A stretch of DNA of 32,931 nucleotides from Planctomycetota bacterium. Its GTDB lineage: Bacteria > Planctomycetota > GCA-002687715 > DRQF01. Made by a program: the position numbers and the translations under genes. The stretch is from positions 1-32,931 of the forward strand of contig DRQF01000134.1 of the NCBI GenBank assembly GCA_011369445.1, given 5' to 3'. The stretch's first letter is position 1; every line of letters starts with the position of its first letter. The notes beneath the pieces were generated by a model. That model was not told where the DNA came from and ran no database searches. It saw only the letters and a program-made list of their open reading frames with translations. Shown piece by piece: positions 7,397 to 13,988 of this stretch.

Positions 7397-7701
7397 AGCT
7401 CCGCGCCGCTTTCGTCGAAGGAGGCCCAGTCGCGATCCTCCGCTCTCACGTCGTCGAGGATCGCCATGATGACGGCGTCCACAGGGCGCCCCTGGGTGAG
7501 TTCGGATTGACGCGCGGAAGAGCCCTGGGCCACGAGAACGATCTCGCCTAGGCCCGCCCCCACGGCGTCGACCGCAACGACGTATCCTCCCTCGAGGGAG
7601 CGGTCGGGTCGCATCCCACGGACGAGGAGAAACGTCATGTTCTCCACCTTGGAATCCTTGGCCGTGGCCCAGACTTCTCCGACGACTCGTCCGAGTAACA
7701 T
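7393..7701 (-). CDS. BMC shell vertex protein (EutN/CcmL pentamer family), copy 3, first gene of the cluster
   Basis: 102 residues. This is the most canonical copy: MLLGRVVGEVWATAKDSKVENM, then LLVRGMRPD, VVAVDAVGAGLGEIVLVAQGSSARQ and a closing strand DAVIMAILDDV. The acidic tail after that (about 15 residues) is short and probably disordered. The ATG at 7701 has a good ribosome site, AGGAG five bases upstream, and no gene on the same strand lies before it, so it is the likely first gene of the BMC/DeoC operon. Its stop overlaps the start of the rpiB-like gene (ATGA), implying translational coupling between a shell protein and a probable cargo enzyme. Confidence 0.92.
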   Translation of the reverse strand: MLLGRVVGEVWATAKDSKVENMTFLLVRGMRPDRSLEGGYVVAVDAVGAGLGEIVLVAQGSSARQSELTQGRPVDAVIMAILDDVRAEDRDWASFDESGAEL

Positions 7702-7787
7702 GTAAACTCCTGTGCCCCGATTGCTTGCAGGAAGGAAGGATTCAAGGTAGCTCTCGGCTCCTGGAATTCAACCCCGAGGTCTCCATC
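7702..7787. promoter_or_regulatory. Divergent intergenic region of the BMC operon and a membrane protein gene
   Basis: This 86-base gap must hold or border the promoters for both directions. It contains the AGGAG ribosome site of the BMC-P gene near 7707-7711 (minus) and GAGGT at 7776-7780 for the plus-strand gene. On the minus strand, TTGAAT followed 16 bases later by TACCTT could be a weak sigma-70 promoter, but the match is poor. I see no convincing operator palindrome. Confidence 0.35.
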
Positions 7788-8699
7788 ATGCGCGCGCTTG
7801 CCGCTCTCGTCCAACCCTGTCTTTGGCCCATGATGCTGGCGACGGCGCTCTGGGAACTCGGGGCGCGCACGGCGCGCGTGCTCCTCCTCGCTACGAGCCT
7901 CCCCGAATCCTTGACGGGCCTGGCGGACAGGCTCCAGGCTTCGCTGCATCTCGCGGACCGATTTCTGTTGCTCTTGGCCGGGCTCGTGATCGTGTTCGTG
8001 ATTCCTGAATTCGCCGTCCGTCGCTCGGACGTCTGGAGAGGCCGCGCCCTCGCCGTGCTGGGCGTCCTCTCGTTGGCCGGCGCGATCCTCGACGTCGGGT
8101 GGGGAGGGCTCCTCCCTTGGGCTCGGTACGCTCCGAATCTGATCGCGGCGGCCGCCTTCGCCACGGCCCTGGCCCCACTGGTTGGATCGGCCCGGAAAAA
8201 CCCCCGAAAGCTGGCCGGCATCCTTCTCCCCATCGCCGCCGCCCTCCCCCACGTTTGGCGTTGGGCGGTCCTAGGAGGCGCCGAAGATGATGTCGTGGCC
8301 ACGCTGCGCCATGACATCGACATTCTCGTTCCCGTCGCCCTGGCGACCCTGCTCCTCGTTCCCGGCCGGTTCCCGCGCGGTGTGCGCGACTACGTCGCTC
8401 TCGGCGCAGGCGTCGCCATCTTCGCAGCGGTGCTCGTCATCGGAGACGACGGACTTCGTCTCGCGGCGGAGACGTCGGCGCTGTGGTGCGCCGTCCTCCC
8501 CCCTTTCGCGTGGGCGGTCCTCGCTGGGGCCGGCGCATTCGCGCTCGCCCGATTGACGCTGCTCTTGCCGACTACGGCGCTCACCCGAGCGACATGGCTC
8601 CTGGTCCTCACGGGCTTTCGCTCCGACTCGGCCGCCATGCCTCTCGTGGGCTATCTGGTGGCGACGGAACTCCACCGCTGGTCGCGTGGCAAGGACTGA
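7788..8699 (+). CDS. Multi-pass integral membrane protein of unknown function
   Basis: 303 residues from ATG 7788, chosen because GAGGT lies seven bases upstream and the protein then begins directly in a hydrophobic segment. About eight or nine membrane segments can be seen, including LLLLAGLVIVFVIPEF, LAVLGVLSLAGAIL, VPVALATLLLVPG and YVALGAGVAIFAAVLVIG. The loops are short and Arg-rich, and I see no catalytic or transporter motif. The C-terminus is short and cytoplasmic-looking. I do not recognise the family. It is divergent from the BMC operon and convergent with the bifunctional-nuclease gene. A transport role for the BMC pathway is possible from position only. Confidence 0.75.
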   Translation: MRALAALVQPCLWPMMLATALWELGARTARVLLLATSLPESLTGLADRLQASLHLADRFLLLLAGLVIVFVIPEFAVRRSDVWRGRALAVLGVLSLAGAILDVGWGGLLPWARYAPNLIAAAAFATALAPLVGSARKNPRKLAGILLPIAAALPHVWRWAVLGGAEDDVVATLRHDIDILVPVALATLLLVPGRFPRGVRDYVALGAGVAIFAAVLVIGDDGLRLAAETSALWCAVLPPFAWAVLAGAGAFALARLTLLLPTTALTRATWLLVLTGFRSDSAAMPLVGYLVATELHRWSRGKD

Positions 8700-8718
8700 G
8701 TCACGCAACGATTGACTC
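8698..8718. terminator. Hairpin in the convergent gap (possible bidirectional terminator)
   Basis: GAGTCA and TGACTC form a perfect six-pair stem with a nine-base loop, filling the gap between two convergent genes and starting inside the plus-strand stop codon. There is no clear T-run on either side, so termination strength is uncertain. Confidence 0.35.
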
Positions 8719-9165
8719 TCACTCCGACTCGGCGTCGGGGAGCATCTGCGAGACATCCTCGGTCTGCTCCAACACCTCGCGCGTCACGTAGAGTTCCGAC
8801 CCCGTCTTGAGGGCGATGATCATCGCGTCCGAGGCCCGGAGATCCAGCCTCACCTCGTGGCTCAGCTCAGAAGATTCGTCGTCGTCTCTCCTGGCCATGA
8901 GCAACGTGGCGCAAAAAACATTGTCCACGATAGCCGAGATCACGACGAGACGCACCTCGATGTCGAACCCCTGCATCAGGTTGACGACGAGGTCGTGGGG
9001 CATCGGCCGGGGCGTCGTTTCCCCCTTCAGTTCTCGATAGATCGTGACGACTTCGGGCTGCCCCACGAAAATCAGAAAGGCACGCCCCTCGGCGCGCACG
9101 ACCACGGCATAGTCCTGCCCGGTGGTTCCGATGACGCGTTCGACTTCGGCCTTGACCAGATCCAT
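8719..9165 (-). CDS. Bifunctional nuclease (BFN/DUF151) domain protein
   Basis: 148 residues, the normal size for the DUF151/bifunctional nuclease family. Family features are present in order: a strand-rich N-terminus, YRELKGETTPRPMPHDLV near 43-60, the conserved segment VVISAIVDNVFCATLL near 73-88, and EVRLDLRASDAMIIALKTG near 104-122. Members are small, mostly single-domain proteins. A plant member has been reported to have DNase and RNase activity, but the bacterial role is poorly defined. It lies 52 bases downstream of the YkuD-like gene on the same strand and may be co-transcribed with it. No strong ribosome site precedes the ATG, so the exact start is a little uncertain. Confidence 0.88.
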   Translation of the reverse strand: MDLVKAEVERVIGTTGQDYAVVVRAEGRAFLIFVGQPEVVTIYRELKGETTPRPMPHDLVVNLMQGFDIEVRLVVISAIVDNVFCATLLMARRDDDESSELSHEVRLDLRASDAMIIALKTGSELYVTREVLEQTEDVSQMLPDAESE

Positions 9166-9217
9166 GACGGCAATGTAGCCCCCACGCTACGGAACGGCAA
9201 CGGAGCGCGATGTCCTA

Positions 9218-9847
9218 TCAGGGCTTGATGATGACGGGCGTGCCGACCGGGATGTACTCGAACAGATCGTTGAGATCCCCATTGCTCATTGCGATGGAAC
9301 CATCGGTGAACCGGTCGCCCATGAAGACGAAGTCATTGCCCTGGATGCCGATCGGACCGTTCAGAGGAAACTCCGGGGGCAGTGCCTTGTCCTGCCGAAT
9401 CGCTTCCATCGCCGCCTCGTACTGGTTGTCGTTCACGAGCCTCCGCTCATAGGCGTCGTCGATGTCGTCCTGGGTGGGGAAGTCCAGCTCCATGAATCGT
9501 GACCCCCGCCGAAAGACATTCTCGCGGATGGCCTTTCTTCGGATCCGGTACTCGCCGAGCGGAGTGCTATCGGAGTCCTTCTTGATGAGGCCGGGAACGG
9601 CGTTCTTCCCGGTGGCGATGTCGTAGCGGGTGATCAGGACGTCTCCGTCGAACACGGAGAGCGTCTTGTTCTTCACGCTGACAACGAGCTTGGGCTCCTC
9701 GAGAGGAAGTCGAATCCCCTTCTCGAGGCAGGCGTCGCGAAAGCTGCTGCCGAAGAGGCCCCACTCCTGGAGGAAGAGCCCCACGAAAACGGCGCCCAGC
9801 ACGGCCAGGAACGAGAGGAACTTGGCAAAGTTCTTGAGCTTCTTCAT
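9218..9847 (-). CDS. Membrane-anchored YkuD-fold (L,D-transpeptidase-like) protein lacking catalytic residues
   Basis: 209 residues from ATG 9847, which places a basic start and a membrane anchor (about 7-26) at the N-terminus. From about 52 the YkuD pattern appears: LVVSVKNKTLSVFDGD, then YDIATGKNAVPG, STPLGEYRI, a helical insert at 125-160, GPIGIQGND at 164-172 and TDGSIAMSNGDLNDLFEYIP at 181-200, ending in VGTPVIIKP. Active L,D-transpeptidases have His in the GIHG position and Cys in SHGC. Here these are Q169 and S184, the adjacent His is D182 and the usual Arg is A186. The fold is likely, but cross-linking by the standard Cys mechanism is not. It may be a binding or regulatory relative acting at the cell wall. 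The ribosome site is weak. Confidence 0.82.
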   Translation of the reverse strand: MKKLKNFAKFLSFLAVLGAVFVGLFLQEWGLFGSSFRDACLEKGIRLPLEEPKLVVSVKNKTLSVFDGDVLITRYDIATGKNAVPGLIKKDSDSTPLGEYRIRRKAIRENVFRRGSRFMELDFPTQDDIDDAYERRLVNDNQYEAAMEAIRQDKALPPEFPLNGPIGIQGNDFVFMGDRFTDGSIAMSNGDLNDLFEYIPVGTPVIIKP

Positions 9848-9962
9848 GCTGATCGACGTCTCGCATCGTGCCGAATCGGAGGGAAGAGCCCTCCAGACGG
9901 AATTCGGGCGCATTGCATTTCATCGACCAGATCCATCCGCGAGACGCAGCCTGGGAATTCAT

Positions 9963-11111
9963 TCAGTCACGAGACGGGTTCATGGCCTGCAGCCGGCGCA
10001 CGACGCCGACCGTGACGTCGACAACGCGATCGATCTCCTCGGACGTCGTAGTCCACGAGAGAGAAAAACGCAGGGAGCCATGGATGAAATCGAGGGGGAC
10101 GCCCATGGCGGCGAGAACGGGCGACGGACCGTCCACATCGGAGAGACAGGCGCTCCCACTGGAGACGTGGATGTCCTCCTCGGACAGGGAATGGACGACA
10201 CCCGCCCCCTCGATTCCGTGGAAACTGAGATTGAGGGTGTTGGCGATCCGCGGGGCGTCCCCCCCGTTCACGAGCGTCCCTGGGAGGGCCTCGACAATGC
10301 GTCGCTGAAGGCCATCACGCAGAGCCTCGATGCGCGAGACGTTCTCGCTCCATCGCTCCTTGGCCACCTCGAGGGCCCGTGCCAGACCGACGATCCCGGG
10401 CAGGTTCTCGGTCCCGCCCCGAAGGCCCCCCTCTTGGTGGCCGGGAGCGAAACGGGGCCGCACGGGCGCGCCCCGACGCATCCACAGCACCCCGGCACCC
10501 TTGGGAGCCCCGAACTTGTGGCCACTGAGTGACACCATGTCCGCGGGAAGATCCTGGAGACAGGGCATGCCCTTCCCAGCGAGCTGGACACCGTCCAGGT
10601 GGACGATTGCACCTCGGGCCCTTGCGAGGCCGCCGAGGAGCTGAACATCCTGCAAGACGCCGGTTTCGTTGTTCGCCCAGATCAGATTGAGGGCCGCGGG
10701 CGCACCCGCGGCTTCGAGAGCTTCTTCGAGCACGTTCGGCTGAACCCGGCCGGAACGGTCGACGGGCAGCCTGTGAACCGGAACGCCTTCCTTCTCCAAA
10801 CGGTCCGCGCACAGGGCCGCCGCCGTATGCTCGACGCGTGTCGTCACGAGAGCACGTGCTCCACAGGACGTCATGCCGCACAGGGCGCCGTGAATGGATT
10901 CCGTGCCGCCGCTGGTGAAGACGATCTCGGCAGGCCGGACGCCAAGGGCGGCGGCGACCCGTTCCCGCGCGTCCTCGAGAGCGGCCCGAGCCCTCTCGCC
11001 CAGCCGATGCTGACTCGACGGATTCGCGAAGGTGTCACGAAAGTACGGCTGGACGGCGTCGAGCACCTCCGGGGGCACCGGGGTCGTCGCGTTGTGGTCC
11101 AAGTAGATCAC
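9963..11111 (-). CDS. Cysteine desulfurase (NifS/IscS type)
   Basis: 382 residues from GTG 11111, which overlaps the upstream stop (GTGA) and follows GGAGGAG. The protein then starts with IYLDHNATTP, the usual beginning of the family. It is a PLP enzyme that removes sulfur from cysteine for Fe-S clusters and other thio-cofactors. PLP-site residues are visible: H95 (VEHTAAAL), D173 (HLDGVQ) and the Schiff-base K199 in SGHKFGAPKG. The sulfur-accepting Cys is C322 in SSGSACLS, followed by the short loop typical of NifS/IscS group I, and SLRFSLS gives the conserved Arg. The length is near NifS. It is coupled to a BFD-type [2Fe-2S] protein directly upstream, which favours an Fe-S assembly role. 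No scaffold gene (IscU/SufU) is in the window. Confidence 0.93.
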   Translation of the reverse strand: MIYLDHNATTPVPPEVLDAVQPYFRDTFANPSSQHRLGERARAALEDARERVAAALGVRPAEIVFTSGGTESIHGALCGMTSCGARALVTTRVEHTAAALCADRLEKEGVPVHRLPVDRSGRVQPNVLEEALEAAGAPAALNLIWANNETGVLQDVQLLGGLARARGAIVHLDGVQLAGKGMPCLQDLPADMVSLSGHKFGAPKGAGVLWMRRGAPVRPRFAPGHQEGGLRGGTENLPGIVGLARALEVAKERWSENVSRIEALRDGLQRRIVEALPGTLVNGGDAPRIANTLNLSFHGIEGAGVVHSLSEEDIHVSSGSACLSDVDGPSPVLAAMGVPLDFIHGSLRFSLSWTTTSEEIDRVVDVTVGVVRRLQAMNPSRD

Positions 11112-11338
11112 GCATCTCCTCCGACGGTGTGTCGCGTCAGTCGTGCCCACAGGCGCCGGAGCATGCCGGGGCGCTCCATCCGGGCCTCCTCGAGCAAGTC
11201 CTCGATCTCGGGATGGCATGTGCGACACCCGCCACCGGCATCGCATTCCCTCGTGACTTCGAGGACCGAACGGGCGTTGACGGCTCGAATGCTGGCGCGC
11301 ACCTCGCCGTAGGTGACGCTCTTGCAATAGCAGAGCAT
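11108..11338 (-). CDS. BFD-like [2Fe-2S]-binding protein
   Basis: 76 residues from ATG 11338. A GTG at 11374 would add 12 residues and overlap the upstream gene, and neither start has a strong ribosome site. The first 45 residues carry the BFD pattern: C3-x-C5, then C38-x2-C41 after 32 residues, with VRASIRAVNARSVLEVTREC between. This is the domain of bacterioferritin-associated ferredoxin and of the central part of NifU, and it binds a [2Fe-2S] cluster. C32 is an extra cysteine. A basic tail follows. The stop overlaps the GTG start of the cysteine desulfurase, so the two are probably made together, with this protein acting in Fe-S assembly, iron release or electron transfer. Confidence 0.85.
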   Translation of the reverse strand: MLCYCKSVTYGEVRASIRAVNARSVLEVTRECDAGGGCRTCHPEIEDLLEEARMERPGMLRRLWARLTRHTVGGDA

Positions 11339-11361
11339 CTTGTCATCTCGCACCCGACGCT

Positions 11362-12921
11362 TCACGGCTTCCACGACTTGCTCAAGCGGCGCACGCTCAA
11401 CGCGATCAGCCGAGCCAGGGCGACCTGGGGCGTCATGTGCTCGTCGGTCAACTTCCGCACCTCGTCTGCGGCCCCACCGAAGTCTCTTGAGAGCAGCGGG
11501 GCTTTCTTCAGGCCGTCGGCGAGAGGTTCATACCCCGAAGGCGGGGTCAGCGCGGAGCGATCCGCCGGCGCCGCGGCCGAAACCTCCACGAGAGGAATCC
11601 TCTCCTGACCCCATCGTTTGGCGATGGCAGCCTCCACGCGAGAACCGTCCCCGGAAAGCCCCGCAGCCAACCAAGCCTCGGGCCTCCCGACGTAGTCGGA
11701 AAGCACCTGGCGGAGGGCACGCCCGACCGCCGACGTCCGGCCGGACCCATCGAAGCGCAGGATGGCCGCCTGAGACGATGGATCCGCGGGAATGACATCC
11801 TCGAGGTCGATGACGCCGAGAAGCAGGGGGTGATCCTCCTCCGCTGTGGCCAGCTTCGACAGCCAGTCGTACCCGGCGCCGCCATCGGCGACGTGCACGA
11901 ATTCGACGGAGATCGCCAAACGACGGTCCGGGTTGGTCGCGTCAAACGCCGACATCGCCCGGGCCGTCTCCGCAAGGATCGCTACCGGGAGCGCCTGAGA
12001 ACCGCGCCCCGTCCAGACGGGGACGTGGCGCCGGGAATGGGTGATGATGACGCGCGGGGCTCGGGGCGGAGCCGGCAGGCGCACCGCGAGCAGCGCAGCC
12101 GGGTTCTCCACGCGCTCGGATTCCACGGTCAGTCGCCACTCCCCCACACCGGCGGCGTTCAGGCTCGCGTCGATGTGCAGATCATTGCACTGCGGGAGGA
12201 TGATGAGCGGTATGGGAAGGTCGCGGCCCTCTCTTCCATCGATGTCGCGCAGCAAGGGGTACTGGTTCTCCTGGATCGTCTCCCCGCGGCGAGAGAGGCA
12301 GAAAAAGGCCACGGCCCCCGCCTTGGCCGCGCGAGCGAGTTGATCAAACGTGGGCAGGCGAGGGAGAAACGCCGCGACCTTGCGGCCGGATTCCTTTCCG
12401 GCGATGACCCGGCCCCAGGACGCCAGGGCAAAACCACGAATCGTCACCGGGGGCGATGCCGGGTGGGCAGCCATGTTCCGGAGATGCTGCGACTGAGGCC
12501 CGCCACCGAAATAGGAAAGATGACTCCTTCGACCGCGCCATTCACCCAGAGGGATCGTGCGAATCTCCACCTTGGACCGCCAACTCTCGGGCAGCCCGCG
12601 GGCCTCCCGCGTCGCCCGCGAGAAAGCCTTCATGGGCAGATTCGAGGGATTCGAGAGCGACTGTTCCGAAACCAGGACCTGGTCGTCCAGTTGGATCGCG
12701 AACTCCCTCATGCGGCGCCAGAAAACCTGCCCCGCCAGGGCTCCTTCCTCGATGTCGCGTGGCGCGATCTCCCAGTCCAGTTTCTCCGACGGAACGAGGG
12801 CCTCCTGAGCAGGGGAGTCAACCTCGGTGCCGGAGTCGTCACCGCAGCCCGGGAATATCGCTGCCAACATCGTCACGAGCGTGAAGACGGAAACATTTCT
12901 CATGGATTTCGACCTTGTCAT
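11362..12921 (-). CDS. Putative lipoprotein with degenerate M28-peptidase-like region
   Basis: 519 residues from ATG 12921 (ATG 12903 is also possible). The N-terminus is a short basic stretch, a hydrophobic segment and FPGC with C26, a weak lipobox, then a Ser/Asp-rich linker. In the middle, a segment with GFALASWGRVIAGKESGRKV and FDQLARAAKAGAVAFFCL resembles a protease-associated domain. It is followed by PRVIITHSRRHVPVWTGRGS and ALPVAILAETARAMSAF, with the spacing of the M28 metallopeptidase core. The His is present, but the metal-binding Asp and the Glu-Glu pair are not obvious, so activity is doubtful. The family call is mine from pattern and is weak. The gene lies 32 bases after the glycosyltransferase-like gene and before the Fe-S gene pair, on the same strand. 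Confidence 0.6.
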   Translation of the reverse strand: MTRSKSMRNVSVFTLVTMLAAIFPGCGDDSGTEVDSPAQEALVPSEKLDWEIAPRDIEEGALAGQVFWRRMREFAIQLDDQVLVSEQSLSNPSNLPMKAFSRATREARGLPESWRSKVEIRTIPLGEWRGRRSHLSYFGGGPQSQHLRNMAAHPASPPVTIRGFALASWGRVIAGKESGRKVAAFLPRLPTFDQLARAAKAGAVAFFCLSRRGETIQENQYPLLRDIDGREGRDLPIPLIILPQCNDLHIDASLNAAGVGEWRLTVESERVENPAALLAVRLPAPPRAPRVIITHSRRHVPVWTGRGSQALPVAILAETARAMSAFDATNPDRRLAISVEFVHVADGGAGYDWLSKLATAEEDHPLLLGVIDLEDVIPADPSSQAAILRFDGSGRTSAVGRALRQVLSDYVGRPEAWLAAGLSGDGSRVEAAIAKRWGQERIPLVEVSAAAPADRSALTPPSGYEPLADGLKKAPLLSRDFGGAADEVRKLTDEHMTPQVALARLIALSVRRLSKSWKP

Positions 12922-12953
12922 GGATGGCCCCCATTCTGAGCCGCGAGGGGCCT

Positions 12954-13988
12954 TCATCGCAAGATAGACTCGTTTCCCGCGCCGACGAGGACGGGAAAGG
13001 GAAGGGCCGCCAGATCTCCCATCAACGACAGGGCCTCGAGAACAGCCCCGAAGTCGGCGGATCCGTCGAGTGCGCCGACGAGGTCTTTCCTCCTCGCGAG
13101 AAGGACGCCCGAAAAGTCTCCTCGAAGTCCAAGCTCTCCGGCCAGGCAGCCGGACGTCCCGGCTTCGACCCGCCAGCCTGCCGCGAGAGCGCGCAGGGCG
13201 GCCGCGGCCATGCGCCAACCCGGCTGGACGACCAAGGCGAACTCCTGGTCCAAGGTCTCCAATCCCTGGGAGAGGGCCCGGCACCGCCCGAGTCCTCCCG
13301 TGCGCAAAAGGGCGACCGGCGTCGAGGCATGAGCGGACATTCCGAACAGATCATCGGAGACCCCACCGGCGTCGTCGAGGACGAGCACCACTTCCGACAT
13401 GGGGTTCAGATGGAAGAGAACGGAAGCCAAAGTCTCTTCGAGCTCCAAGGCTTCGCCCGTCGTCGAGACGACAACGACAGCCAGGCCCGCGACGGCCTGG
13501 AGCGAGACCAGGCTATCTCTCCCGGGAGCGTGACGCCGGCCCGTCAGAACCCAACCGCCGTCCACGGTCCGCGAGACGACATCGGAGCAGGTCCCTTCGA
13601 GAAGACCTCGGATGCGATCGACCCTCACACGGCCTTGGGCGACCTCGATCCAAACCGGAGCGCCGTCTCCAAGTCGCGAAAGAGCTCGGTCGAGCAAGCG
13701 GGGCGCGTCCGAAGTCGACGCGGGCAGCCCCGAGACGAAAAGAGCTCCGAAGAGTTCCTCTTCCTGAAGGACCTCTTCGACGGTTCCTGGGTCTTCGACC
13801 CTCGACGGCAGGTCCCACTCCTCGAAGACTTCCCCCTCACTCCTCGCGACGTGCTCGGGGGCGATCATCCGCACCTCCGCCGCGGTCGCCACGAGGACGT
13901 CGACGACCTCCGGGTCGGATCTCGCGGCCAAGCGCAGCACGGGCCCGGTCACGTCCTCGAGCAACCGTTTCGTTTCGTCCCCATTCAT
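12954..13988 (-). CDS. Glycosyltransferase family 2-like protein with extra N-terminal domain
   Basis: 344 residues. Its ATG overlaps the stop of the ABC exporter gene (ATGA). The C-terminal half resembles a GT-A glycosyltransferase: LAVVVVSTTGEALELEETL near 168-186, SEVVLVLDDAGG, then a Gly-rich LLRTGGLGRCRALSQGLE as in the family's NxGxxxARNxG region, and FALVVQPGW where a DxD-bearing strand would be. The DxD motif is missing, so catalysis is uncertain. The N-terminal 150 residues look alpha/beta, with ALFVSGLPASTSDAPRLLDRALSRLGDG reminiscent of the end of a methyltransferase domain without the SAM loop. Coupling to an ABC exporter suggests a role with an exported glycan or lipid. This is inference and the family call is tentative. 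Confidence 0.55.
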   Translation of the reverse strand: MNGDETKRLLEDVTGPVLRLAARSDPEVVDVLVATAAEVRMIAPEHVARSEGEVFEEWDLPSRVEDPGTVEEVLQEEELFGALFVSGLPASTSDAPRLLDRALSRLGDGAPVWIEVAQGRVRVDRIRGLLEGTCSDVVSRTVDGGWVLTGRRHAPGRDSLVSLQAVAGLAVVVVSTTGEALELEETLASVLFHLNPMSEVVLVLDDAGGVSDDLFGMSAHASTPVALLRTGGLGRCRALSQGLETLDQEFALVVQPGWRMAAAALRALAAGWRVEAGTSGCLAGELGLRGDFSGVLLARRKDLVGALDGSADFGAVLEALSLMGDLAALPFPVLVGAGNESILR

